Program-made: the position numbers and the translations under genes
Notes under the pieces: model-generated
What the model saw: only the letters and a program-made list of their open reading frames with translations
Told to the model about the DNA's origin: nothing
Database searches by the model: none
Origin: JABMMZ01 sp040403495
Lineage (GTDB): Bacteria > Bacteroidota > Bacteroidia > NS11-12g > UBA955
Reading direction: 5' to 3'
NCBI GenBank assembly: GCA_040403495.1
Contig: JBBAKM010000003.1
Span: forward strand, 124,001 to 188,000
DNA: 64,000 nt
Shown: positions 10,901 through 17,276 of the stretch, one piece after another
How the letters are laid out: every line of letters begins with the position of its first letter
Numbering within the stretch: position 1 is the first letter of the stretch

Positions 10901-11982
10901 GCTGAATTCCAAAATAAATAACATTGCAACAACCCTGTACCAAAATCAAAAATCCAATTGTTTGTAATTTTACTCTCCATTACAGGAACTAGAGTACTTG
11001 ACATACTTATAAATATTGGATAAATTGTAGAGGTTAGTGGAATATCTCCGTTTAAGTTAAATATTCTGTTATTATCCATTATAAAGGTACAAGTAATGGC
11101 ATAAGTTCCATATTTGATTGAATTTATACCAGCTCTACCTTGATTTGTAATAGTATTATTTCTAATAATTGTTCCATAAGTTGCAGAGTGAAACACACCT
11201 GACCAATGAAAATCTCTAATTAAGTTGTTTGAAACAATATTATTATTACCCGCATTAGAACTTGCTGGTGTTGCTAAACCTTGTAAATTAACTCCATAAT
11301 AGGGACCATGATTTAATCCACTACCAGAACGCATATCATTACTATCGATTAGGTTATTGTTTCCGGAGTTTCCCGATAGATTACTTGTTGTTCCATTTGA
11401 CATCCAAATGTATGCGCTTCCAACATTGGGAGTAGCAGTGATATTATTACATCTTAATCTGTTGTTTTTAATAATGTTATTATCAGCCCCATTTCTAAGC
11501 CAATAGCAATAACCATAGTTTGTTTGGTTCATTCTAACTTCTAGATTGTTAATAGTAAAAAAGTCAGTACCATTTAAATCAATAACACCCGCATCTAAAG
11601 TGGATATAGGAGTAAACTCTAAAATGGCCCCATTGCCATTAATAGTTACTCTTCTTGTTGCTTGAGAACCAACAATAGCAGTTAAAATAAAACGCTCATT
11701 GTAAGTACCGGGCGAAACATTTGCTGTTACATTGCCTTGAAGACCAGCTCCGCCAATGGCGTAATTTGCTGTGCCACCATCGCCTCGGGTAAGATTTCTT
11801 AAATCATTAGCAAATGCAGTGAAACTTCTGTAATTAGAACTAGAAGCTGCTAATGAAGGGTTAATAGTGTAAGTTCCTCCAGGAAAAGCTTGTATGCTTG
11901 GCGATATTGCCAAAAAAGCCATTGCAACAAAGAATAGTCGCCACTTCTGGTGGATTTTTAGGTTGAGTAGATATTGATGCAT
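7921..11982 (-). CDS. Secreted T9SS type A protein with parallel beta-helix and PKD repeats
   Basis: A 1353-residue secreted protein. A long signal peptide (about 1-32, ending SIQAF) has a positively charged n-region with K and R residues. Residues about 60-540 are rich in N-x-I/L short repeats (NNNIVSNNLI, GTIIRNNTITNQG, LLYSNMGG-like turns), typical of a right-handed parallel beta-helix. This fold is common in polysaccharide-binding or -cleaving proteins, but no catalytic site is recognisable. A CARDB-like module (545-660) follows, then six PKD-type repeats (about 790-1270; YEWSFGDGT, YKWNFGDNT). A type A sorting domain ends the protein (NMYPNPSNG to KINIIK). It is first in the three-gene cargo cluster, with a putative promoter and operator upstream. 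From about residue 690 on it is a paralogue of the 1230-aa protein. Confidence 0.9.
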   Translation of the reverse strand: MHQYLLNLKIHQKWRLFFVAMAFLAISPSIQAFPGGTYTINPSLAASSSNYRSFTAFANDLRNLTRGDGGTANYAIGGAGLQGNVTANVSPGTYNERFILTAIVGSQATRRVTINGNGAILEFTPISTLDAGVIDLNGTDFFTINNLEVRMNQTNYGYCYWLRNGADNNIIKNNRLRCNNITATPNVGSAYIWMSNGTTSNLSGNSGNNNLIDSNDMRSGSGLNHGPYYGVNLQGLATPASSNAGNNNIVSNNLIRDFHWSGVFHSATYGTIIRNNTITNQGRAGINSIKYGTYAITCTFIMDNNRIFNLNGDIPLTSTIYPIFISMSSTLVPVMESKITNNWIFDFGTGLLQCYLFWNSASVNQAISLDVEYNTIAFDYPTVVNNTNNGTRNVQGSWFRNFNNNILYNNMGGTGQKWLIYDQATTANSIYRWTTYRNNCLFFGPNASGTLNYGWGVQNAAGSATGDIASMQDMYNSSFPTSNIATNPHFTSINPASVNLTPRSIVMSNKARPISGITTDNSGATRNATTPDIGAIEYNVDMGITAFNLNFPVPSCSGFTSAISGTLRNNSPFTITNPEVSYAINYGPKIVYTVPGNIAPNSSVNFSFPNPHVFSIPGPTTVRLFNNGGDDNLTNDTLVASTTITPAPGGSVVTHNTSLSSTSSIFDITGKPDVTFRNEKLVYDLSEPSRLGYTNADYGTKWRAFVSARSINGVNANALISGNGSAPYRATFEPTVAWEDSIIEVSIRVLSLETFCDTVFRRRVLVAPKANVDFIIPNPLCERTDNVFENETTVSSGSVEYEWSFGDGTPNSQEANPAHRYASFGTYQLTLTATTKPYNFVTSKTVSIDVTEMPIASIINTNRCEGLPVILGNGTAYAGSGTTVYTWSFSDGSPNINTSTRAAVNKKFNTPGAYRVTLQATADGCTDKITKTVYQFAKPNAAFVKAQGDCLNDEYTFTNQSAIALGNFGNKWDFNDNGNIASDLSPTYTFQSAGTKNVTLVTVSEFGCLDTAELTINVKQIPTTDFSFPFACDRTPTPFVNNTSLNGETLLSYTWNLGQGAPNNQFAPVVNWSGLGQRSVTLTTRLLNGCSTQVTKTINVGVQPLADFEFETQCEGSEIPFTNLTTFPKGKINYKWNFGDNTTSNNAAPVHTYASGQTYSVKLVASIEDGCSDSIVKVVNIAQLPETCDFNITRNWNAGARAFNYTPIGGSTNGLSYKWITGDGNRLTSNAAGTSYSYGADLQYCVTMVASTPDGCECSATKCIDITTDVDQISQFKFNMYPNPSNGQFTIQADEALVNTELYIYNTIGELVATVQLNSSNTMINLSHLNSGVYMVKLSANNQVINQKINIIK

Positions 11983-12008
11983 AAAATTAAAAATATAATG
12001 ATTATGAA

Positions 12009-12055
12009 ATGTTTTAAAACATTAAAACTTAACAAAAGTATTGTTAAGTTTTAAT
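12009..12055. promoter_or_regulatory. Double palindrome overlapping the promoter of the T9SS cargo cluster
   Basis: The 317-bp divergent spacer 11983-12299 contains a 14-bp perfect palindrome ATGTTTTAAAACAT (12009-12022). Next to it is a larger one with 15-bp perfect arms (left arm ATTAAAACTTAACAA at 12021-12035, right arm 12041-12055, 5-nt loop). The right end of the left arm and the loop contain a minus-strand -7 element TACTTTTG (12040-12033) for the gene at 11982. Because both neighbouring genes point away, the dyad cannot be a terminator of either, so an operator is the better reading. The rest of the spacer is AT-rich with nothing else recognised. Confidence 0.5.
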
Positions 12056-12268
12056 AATTGTATCATTTAGTAAAAAAAATTACAGATTTATGACACAATA
12101 TTTTAATATATTACAGGTTCGTGTACTATTTATACTAGTTGATTAATTTTAATAATTAACTGATAAACATTTTTTTAATTTAACAAACAATCAACTTGTA
12201 CTATTAAATCAAAAAAAACAAAAAAATTTCCACAATTAAGTTCTGAAAAGGGATTGTTTATTTTTAAG

Positions 12269-12276
12269 TATCTTTG
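12269..12276 (+). promoter_or_regulatory. -7 promoter element TATCTTTG for the ABC-F gene
   Basis: Matches the Bacteroidota TAnnTTTG element, 23 nt before the ATG at 12300. A clear -33 TTTG at the expected spacing is not seen. Confidence 0.5.
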
Positions 12277-12299
12277 CATCCCCAAAAAATAAAAAATCA

Positions 12300-13913
12300 A
12301 TGATTTCAGTTTCAAATGTATCGCTCCGATATGGTAAAAGAGTTCTTTTTGACGAAGTAAATGTCAAATTCGTTCCAGGCAATTGTTATGGTGTAATTGG
12401 TGCAAATGGTGCCGGAAAATCAACTTTCTTAAAAATACTTTCTGGCGAAATTGATGCCACTACAGGCCATGTTGACATAGAAAAAGGCAAACGTATGAGT
12501 GTTCTAAAGCAAAATCACTTTGAGTTTGATGAGTTCCAAGTGTTGGAAACCGTTATTATGGGCAACAAAGAATTGTACAGTATTATCAAAGAAAAAGAGG
12601 CTTTGTATGCCAAAGAAGATTTTTCTGATGAAGATGGAATAAGAGCAAGTGAATTGGAAGAAAAATATGGTGAAATGGAAGGATGGAATGCTGATAGTGA
12701 TGCTGCTTCCCTACTAAGTGGCCTTGGAATCACAGAAGAGTTACATTTCAAAACACTGCATGAGTTGAACAATAACCAAAAAGTTCGTGTCCTATTAGCT
12801 CAAGCTCTTTTTGGAAATCCAGACATCTTGTTAATGGACGAACCTACCAATGACTTGGATGTAGATACCATTGCTTGGTTGGAGGATTTCCTTATCAATT
12901 TCGAAAATATCGTTTTGGTGGTGTCGCACGATAGACACTTTTTGGATACCGTTTGTACTCATGTTGCGGATATCGACTTTAACAAAATTCAAGTCTTTAC
13001 TGGTAACTATTCGTTCTGGTACCAAAGCAGTCAGTTGGCATTAAAGCAACGTTCTGACCAAAACAAAAAAGCTGAAGAGAAGAAGAAAGAATTAATGGAA
13101 TTCATTCAGCGTTTTAGTGCAAACGTTGCCAAAAGCAAACAAGCAACTAGCCGTCGTAAAATGATTGACAAGTTGGACATTGAAGAAATCAAACCTTCAA
13201 CTAGAAAATATCCAGGTATCTTTTTTACGCCCGAACGTGAGGCAGGTGACCAAGTATTAAGTGTTGAAAATTTATCTTATGTTCACGATGGTACCACTTT
13301 ATTTAGTGGATTAAATTTCATTATAAACAAAGGAGATAAAGTTGCTTTCTTGTCAAAAAACGCTTTAGCAATTACCAAATTGTTTGAATGTTTGGCTGGT
13401 CAGGATCAACCAAAAAATGGCAATATTGAGTGGGGTGTAACCATTAAAAAAACATACATCCCCAATGACAATTCTCCTTATTTTGAAGGCATTGATTTAA
13501 GCTTGGTTGATTGGTTGCGCCAATATTCTCAAGAGAAAGATGAAACTTTCATAAGAGGATTTTTGGGAAGAATGTTGTTCAGTGGTGAAGAAAGTTTAAA
13601 GAAAGCTAAAGTATTAAGTGGTGGTGAAAAAGTTAGATGTATGATGAGTAAATCCATGCTAGAAAGCCCTAACTTAATTATTGCAGATGAACCTACAAAT
13701 CACTTGGATTTGGAAAGTATTCAATCCTTGAACAATAGTTTTATAGATTACAAAGGCACTATCTTATTTTACTCGCATGACCATGAGTTCATGAATACAG
13801 TTGCCAATCGTATTATAGAAATTGGACCAAATGGAATGATAGATAAATTCGCATCTTATGATGAATATTTGGAAGATGAGTCTATCAAAGAACGCAAACT
13901 AGGCTTGTACTAA
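12300..13913 (+). CDS. ABC-F family ATPase, YbiT-type
   Basis: A 537-residue cytosolic ABC-F protein with two nucleotide-binding domains and no membrane segment. The family acts on the ribosome during translation. The linker (about 240-305) carries the YbiT-like stretch RFSANVAKSKQATSRR and IEEIKPSTR, which places it in the YbiT group. NBD1 has an intact Walker A (GANGAGKST, 34-42) and Walker B (ILLMDEP, 176-182), but its signature motif is eroded to ELNNNQKVR (155-163). NBD2 has lost Walker A (LSKNALAIT, 351-359) but keeps a canonical signature LSGGEK (439-444), Walker B (IIADEP) and switch His (YSHDH). One composite ATP site should therefore be normal and the other inactive. The next gene follows 4 bp after the stop. 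Family assignment is firm; the ribosomal substrate state is unknown. Confidence 0.93.
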   Translation: MISVSNVSLRYGKRVLFDEVNVKFVPGNCYGVIGANGAGKSTFLKILSGEIDATTGHVDIEKGKRMSVLKQNHFEFDEFQVLETVIMGNKELYSIIKEKEALYAKEDFSDEDGIRASELEEKYGEMEGWNADSDAASLLSGLGITEELHFKTLHELNNNQKVRVLLAQALFGNPDILLMDEPTNDLDVDTIAWLEDFLINFENIVLVVSHDRHFLDTVCTHVADIDFNKIQVFTGNYSFWYQSSQLALKQRSDQNKKAEEKKKELMEFIQRFSANVAKSKQATSRRKMIDKLDIEEIKPSTRKYPGIFFTPEREAGDQVLSVENLSYVHDGTTLFSGLNFIINKGDKVAFLSKNALAITKLFECLAGQDQPKNGNIEWGVTIKKTYIPNDNSPYFEGIDLSLVDWLRQYSQEKDETFIRGFLGRMLFSGEESLKKAKVLSGGEKVRCMMSKSMLESPNLIIADEPTNHLDLESIQSLNNSFIDYKGTILFYSHDHEFMNTVANRIIEIGPNGMIDKFASYDEYLEDESIKERKLGLY

Positions 13914-13917
13914 TTGA

Positions 13918-14268
13918 ATGAAAAATAAGCCACATTTTATTTATTGGCTTGAAATTATCCATATCCCATTGTGGTTAATCAAGGACTTGTGCTGGTTATT
14001 TGTTTGGGATGTTTTGGGTGTAATAATGGCTATACCTACCATTCTTGTTGCATTAATTATGGTTATAATTAGCACTGATGACCGCAGTAAACTTTTCCCT
14101 AACTTGTCTATTTTATTTTGGATAATTGCAAACAGTACTTGGATGATTGCTGAGTTCTACAACTTGAATATCAAACATTTTGCGGCCATTCCTTTCGGTT
14201 TGGGTCTTCTTTCATTCTTAATATTTTTATTGATTGCAAAACCTAATTTAACCCAGAATAATCATTAG
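13918..14268 (+). CDS. Conserved small integral membrane protein
   Basis: 116 residues with three to four predicted membrane helices (about 12-30, 31-54, 64-82, 88-107) and charged ends. No enzymatic motif is visible. Aromatic N-terminus HFIYWLEIIHIPLWLIKD is distinctive; similar uncharacterised proteins are known from other Bacteroidota, by my recollection rather than a search. It starts 4 bp after the ABC-F stop, so it is almost certainly in the same transcript, which ends at the hairpin 14296-14365. Function unknown. Confidence 0.75.
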   Translation: MKNKPHFIYWLEIIHIPLWLIKDLCWLFVWDVLGVIMAIPTILVALIMVIISTDDRSKLFPNLSILFWIIANSTWMIAEFYNLNIKHFAAIPFGLGLLSFLIFLLIAKPNLTQNNH

Positions 14269-14295
14269 AAAATCTATTACTAGCTAAATCTCTTT

Positions 14296-14365
14296 AAATC
14301 AGTTGTTTCTTACTTTTCTTAACCATAGATTTGGCTATACTTTTCAAAAAGTAAGAAACTGATTT
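14296..14365. terminator. Long imperfect hairpin, probable terminator
   Basis: The arm starting AAATCAGTT (14296) pairs with the arm ending AACTGATTT (14365), about 18-20 bp in total with a 3-nt bulge. A smaller inner stem (ATAG/CTAT) closes the loop. It lies 27 bp after the membrane-protein stop and 46 bp before the ferredoxin promoter. No strong T-run follows on the plus strand, so termination is likely but a small structured RNA is not excluded. Confidence 0.5.
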
Positions 14366-14410
14366 ATTGATATTTAACTCTCATAACGAAGTTCTAATAA
14401 TTAATCTGGG

Positions 14411-14440
14411 TTTGAATCAAACAAAAAATCCTTAAATTTG
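14411..14440 (+). promoter_or_regulatory. Bacteroidota consensus promoter of the ferredoxin operon
   Basis: A -33 TTTG (14411-14414), an 18-nt spacer and a -7 TAAATTTG (14433-14440) match the TTTG-N19-TAnnTTTG consensus closely. The ATG is 14 nt further on. Confidence 0.8.
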
Positions 14441-14454
14441 TCACTCTATTAATC

Positions 14455-14784
14455 ATGCCAAAAATTACTTTCAATTTTGAAGAAACCCATAAAGAATCAT
14501 TAACCGTTGACATAGAGGTTGGTGAAATGATATTGGATGTTGCCTTAGATAACGACGTTCATTTACATCACAATTGCGGTGCTGTATGTGCTTGTAGTAC
14601 TTGTCATATATATGTTGAACAAGGCGCAGACAGCATATCAGAAATTACAGACAAGGAAGAGGATTTTGTTGACCGTGCCCGCAATCCTAAATACAATTCA
14701 CGACTGGCATGCCAATGTGTGTTAGAAGAAGATGAAAACATAACGGTAACAATCCCCGACCAATCGGTAATTATTGGACACTAA
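14455..14784 (+). CDS. fdx: Adrenodoxin-type [2Fe-2S] ferredoxin
   Basis: 109-residue cytosolic electron carrier. The cluster ligands are visible as Cys-x5-Cys-x2-Cys (NCGAVCACSTC, around residues 42-51) plus a fourth Cys in RLACQCVL near residue 85. This is the arrangement of ISC-type ferredoxins that supply electrons to Fe-S cluster assembly. The acidic surface (many E and D) is typical. It is followed after 12 bp by iscX, and the E. coli isc operon also places fdx before iscX, which supports a role in cluster biogenesis rather than in a cytochrome P450 system. The rest of the isc operon is not in the window. The start is fixed by the promoter 14 nt upstream. Confidence 0.93.
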   Translation: MPKITFNFEETHKESLTVDIEVGEMILDVALDNDVHLHHNCGAVCACSTCHIYVEQGADSISEITDKEEDFVDRARNPKYNSRLACQCVLEEDENITVTIPDQSVIIGH

Positions 14785-14796
14785 ATTTATATAAAA

Positions 14797-15033
14797 ATGA
14801 CATTTGAACTACCAATACACTGGAAAGACCACGAAGACATAGCGATGGCTTTGTATGAGAGATTTGGCGATGATTTTGGTGAATCCAAAATATACAGAAT
14901 TCGCTTTACTGAATTAATGCAATGGGTGCTTGAAATCCCTAATTTTAAAGGCACAAAAGAAGAGTGTAACGAAGGACACCTAGAAATGATTCAAAGTCAG
15001 TGGGTGTACGAATGGCGCGACAATCAAAAATAA
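14797..15033 (+). CDS. iscX: IscX (YfhJ) Fe-S cluster assembly adaptor
   Basis: 78-residue acidic protein matching the IscX/YfhJ family: HWKDHEDIAMALYERFGDDF, then RFTELMQWVLEIPNF and the C-terminal segment LEMIQSQWVYEW. IscX is a small helical protein that binds the cysteine desulfurase IscS and can bind iron, modulating sulfur transfer. It is slightly longer than the E. coli protein because of an N-terminal MTFELPI and an inserted basic stretch KIYRI. It is the second gene of the fdx-iscX pair. Confidence 0.88.
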   Translation: MTFELPIHWKDHEDIAMALYERFGDDFGESKIYRIRFTELMQWVLEIPNFKGTKEECNEGHLEMIQSQWVYEWRDNQK

Positions 15034-15053
15034 ACCTTTAAAATAAAAAGGTT
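15033..15053. terminator. Short bidirectional terminator between convergent genes
   Basis: AACCTTT (15033-15039) and AAAGGTT (15047-15053) form a 7-bp stem with a 7-nt loop, embedded in A/T-rich flanks. It overlaps the stop codon of iscX (plus) and of the UbiA gene (minus), so it could serve both. The stem is short. Confidence 0.4.
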
Positions 15054-15922
15054 AGCAAATTAAAGATTCCCATTACTATCACTATTTTAAAAATGGTGTG
15101 TACTGCTTTGTATCTTGATTTTTCGATTAACCCAATACTTATTATCGTAACAGCACTTGCCAAAAGTACAAAATAGTTTTTGGTAATCAGACCTTCGTAT
15201 GCAATAATTCCAACACCCAAAAGCAGCGACAATACCATTACAAAATAGATAAAAGACTTGGCATTTTGCAAGCCCAACACAACAGGAATAGACTGTATTT
15301 GCAATATTTTATCGCCTGTATAATTCAGAAATTGTTTGATAAGTTCTCGTGCATAAACGATAGACAGGAAATACGCACCATAGATAAAAATAAAAGTATA
15401 AAAAGTATTGTAATGCAATAGAACCGCAAAGAAACAAGTAATACTAAGCATGGCAGCTGTAAATTCTTTGATAAAGAATATTTTCTGTAACTTGTGCGAA
15501 TAAATCCATAGTGCAGAGATAAAAGCAGTAAAAAACACACCTATTTTAAATGAGGACAAATAGGCAATCATTAATGCTAAAACATTGAATGCGATATAAA
15601 GATTTAACGAGGTCTTTTTGCTTATTATTCTGTTAAATAATGTGTTTTGAGGCCGGTTAATTAAATCCTTTTCAAAGTCGTAAAAGTTATTAATGATAAA
15701 ACCCGCAGCAATACTAAAAATAGAAGCTAAGACTATACCGTGCAATTTAAAATCAGTTAGTATAAGGGAATAGGAACCGTGAGAGTGTCGTATAAACACG
15801 AAAGCGGAGATGTATTGAGCTAAAACTGTCAGAAGAATATTATACCACCTTACTACAGAAAACAAGGCAATCAACTTGAGTGCAAAAGTGTGCTTGTTGA
15901 CAGAGGATGTTGAATCTGTCAT
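15038..15922 (-). CDS. UbiA-family prenyltransferase
   Basis: 294-residue integral membrane prenyltransferase with about eight to nine helices. The first Asp-rich motif is NNFYDFEKD (around residue 89-97). The second region is YARELIKQFLNYTGDK (around residue 190-205). The family attaches a polyprenyl chain from a prenyl diphosphate to an acceptor. In Bacteroidota, proteins of this type are usually annotated as geranylgeranylglycerol-phosphate geranylgeranyltransferase-like. The neighbour upstream, 8 bp away, is mevalonate kinase, so it sits in the isoprenoid operon and consumes its product. The acceptor cannot be told from sequence; it could be a glycerol phosphate or a quinone ring. Confidence 0.85.
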   Translation of the reverse strand: MTDSTSSVNKHTFALKLIALFSVVRWYNILLTVLAQYISAFVFIRHSHGSYSLILTDFKLHGIVLASIFSIAAGFIINNFYDFEKDLINRPQNTLFNRIISKKTSLNLYIAFNVLALMIAYLSSFKIGVFFTAFISALWIYSHKLQKIFFIKEFTAAMLSITCFFAVLLHYNTFYTFIFIYGAYFLSIVYARELIKQFLNYTGDKILQIQSIPVVLGLQNAKSFIYFVMVLSLLLGVGIIAYEGLITKNYFVLLASAVTIISIGLIEKSRYKAVHTIFKIVIVMGIFNLLTFLF

Positions 15923-15930
15923 AAGCTTAA

Positions 15931-16875
15931 TTAAAAGGTGTAAATAACTTGCAACTTCTGTCCTTTAAGTTTTTCGACAGCCGATTCATAATCGTGGGTA
16001 AATCCAAGAATATATCCTCCTCCACCACTACCACACAATTTAAGGTAATACAAATTACTCTCTATACCTTCTTTCCAAAGGTGTTTGTAGTTATCAGGAA
16101 TCATAGGAGAAAAATTATCATATACCAATTGAGATAAGTGCTTAATAGAACTCATCAATGGTTTGAAATCTTTATTTAAAAAAGCATGAATACACTCATC
16201 GTTGTACTTTTTAAACTGGTGTTTGATTAAATTTCTAAACCCTTCATTTTTACATTTTTCTAAGAAAATAGAAACCATGTTTTGAGTTTGACCTGTCGTA
16301 CCACTGTCCATTAGAAAAATAGCACCTTTACCATTGTCATTTGGAGTTGGCAGACCAACAGTATCTAATTTTGTTTTTGACTGAATGAGTACAGGTAGAT
16401 TTAAATAACAAATTAATGGATCTAAACCTGAACTTTTTCCATGAAAAAAAGATTCCAATTGAGAAAACACTTGTTTCAATTTCAGAATTTCATCACCATC
16501 TTGTTGTGCATTTACCACAATTTTGTTAAGACCATAACGGTCGTAAATTGAAGCAACAAGGGCACCACTTGAACCTACTCCGAAACCTTGAGGAATAGAA
16601 CTATCAAAATAAAGCCCTTCATTAATGTCTTGTTCGAACTGAGCAAAATCAAATTGACTAGTTAATACATTCTGCGACTCTAAAGATTTAAGATAATCAA
16701 AAAACACTTTAATATCAAGGTTCGACTGAATAGCAAAAGCATCCTTACGGCCATCTTTTTTCAACTGACCATTGAATTTATCAAAGGGGATAGAAAGTCC
16801 CATTGAATCTTCAATGATGCCATACTCCCCGAAGAGTAATATTTTGGCGTAAAACAAAGAATCTTTAATATTCAT
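15931..16875 (-). CDS. Mevalonate kinase-like GHMP kinase
   Basis: 314-residue soluble GHMP kinase. The N-terminus AKILLFGEYGIIEDSMGLSIPF is the substrate-binding strand typical of mevalonate kinases. The phosphate-binding loop is PQGFGVGSSGALVASIY (about 97-113), and the C-terminal GHMP motif is LKLCGSGGGGYILG (around 281-294). Expected reaction: ATP plus mevalonate to 5-phosphomevalonate, in the cytosol. It lies directly upstream of the UbiA gene. A second GHMP kinase (19522-20427) and the decarboxylase (18476-19525) lie nearby, so the group covers the lower mevalonate pathway. Substrate assignment among the GHMP kinases rests on family resemblance and context. Confidence 0.85.
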   Translation of the reverse strand: MNIKDSLFYAKILLFGEYGIIEDSMGLSIPFDKFNGQLKKDGRKDAFAIQSNLDIKVFFDYLKSLESQNVLTSQFDFAQFEQDINEGLYFDSSIPQGFGVGSSGALVASIYDRYGLNKIVVNAQQDGDEILKLKQVFSQLESFFHGKSSGLDPLICYLNLPVLIQSKTKLDTVGLPTPNDNGKGAIFLMDSGTTGQTQNMVSIFLEKCKNEGFRNLIKHQFKKYNDECIHAFLNKDFKPLMSSIKHLSQLVYDNFSPMIPDNYKHLWKEGIESNLYYLKLCGSGGGGYILGFTHDYESAVEKLKGQKLQVIYTF

Positions 16876-16889
16876 TTAAAAGAGGTTTG

Positions 16890-16897
16890 CAAATATA
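16890..16897 (-). promoter_or_regulatory. -7 element TATATTTG for the mevalonate kinase gene
   Basis: Reverse complement of CAAATATA at 16890-16897, 14 nt before the ATG at 16875. It matches TAnnTTTG; no good -33 box at the usual distance. Confidence 0.45.
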
Positions 16898-16915
16898 ACA
16901 CTTTCATTAACAAAT

Positions 16916-17010
16916 TGTTTGATTGAATTGTTTATTCGTTGAATTGTTTGATTGAATTGTTTGATTGAATTGTTGAATTGCTAAATTGTTGAATTGTTTA
17001 TTGAATTGTG
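16916..17010. repeat. Low-complexity array of TTGAATTGTTT-like units
   Basis: About eight imperfect units built on TTGAATTGTTTGA and TTGTTGAATTG in the 401-bp spacer downstream of the flavoprotein gene. A short continuation lies at 17054-17110. No ORF, promoter or RNA gene is recognised within it. Confidence 0.8.
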
Positions 17011-17011
17011 T

Positions 17012-17053
17012 CACCCTGAGGTTCTCGAAGGGTGTTTCACGCCGTACAGCGTG
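17012..17053. repeat. Dispersed palindromic repeat, copy 1
   Basis: CACCCTGAG (17012) is matched by CTCGAAGGGTG (to 17034). It is followed by a second small dyad CACGC...GCGTG (17038-17053). The same pair recurs at 17113-17178, and the second dyad also near 20638. Confidence 0.75.
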
Positions 17054-17109
17054 ATTGTTGAATTGTTTAATTGTTGAATCGTTTAATTATTTAGGTGTTT
17101 ATTGAATTG

Positions 17110-17178
17110 TGTCACCCACTAGGCTGAGCCTAGTCACGTGAGGGGGCTCTCGAAGGGTGTTTCACGCCGTGCAGCGTG
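17110..17178. repeat. Dispersed palindromic repeat, copy 2 with nested palindrome
   Basis: Same outer arms as copy 1 (CACCC at 17113, CGAAGGGTG to 17159) and the same CACGC...GCGTG dyad (17163-17178). The centre contains an extra block with the perfect palindrome CTAGGCTGAGCCTAG (17119-17133). 17180-17276 up to the flavoprotein stop is AT-rich and includes CCCGAAAGCTTTC (17255), resembling the AGCT-centred palindromes elsewhere. Confidence 0.75.
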
Positions 17179-17276
17179 ATTGTTTAAAGGGTTTAAAGGG
17201 TTGAATAGTATAATTTTCCAGAATCTCTTAATGTTTGACATCCTGAATCATTTTCCCGAAAGCTTTCCGAAAACTA

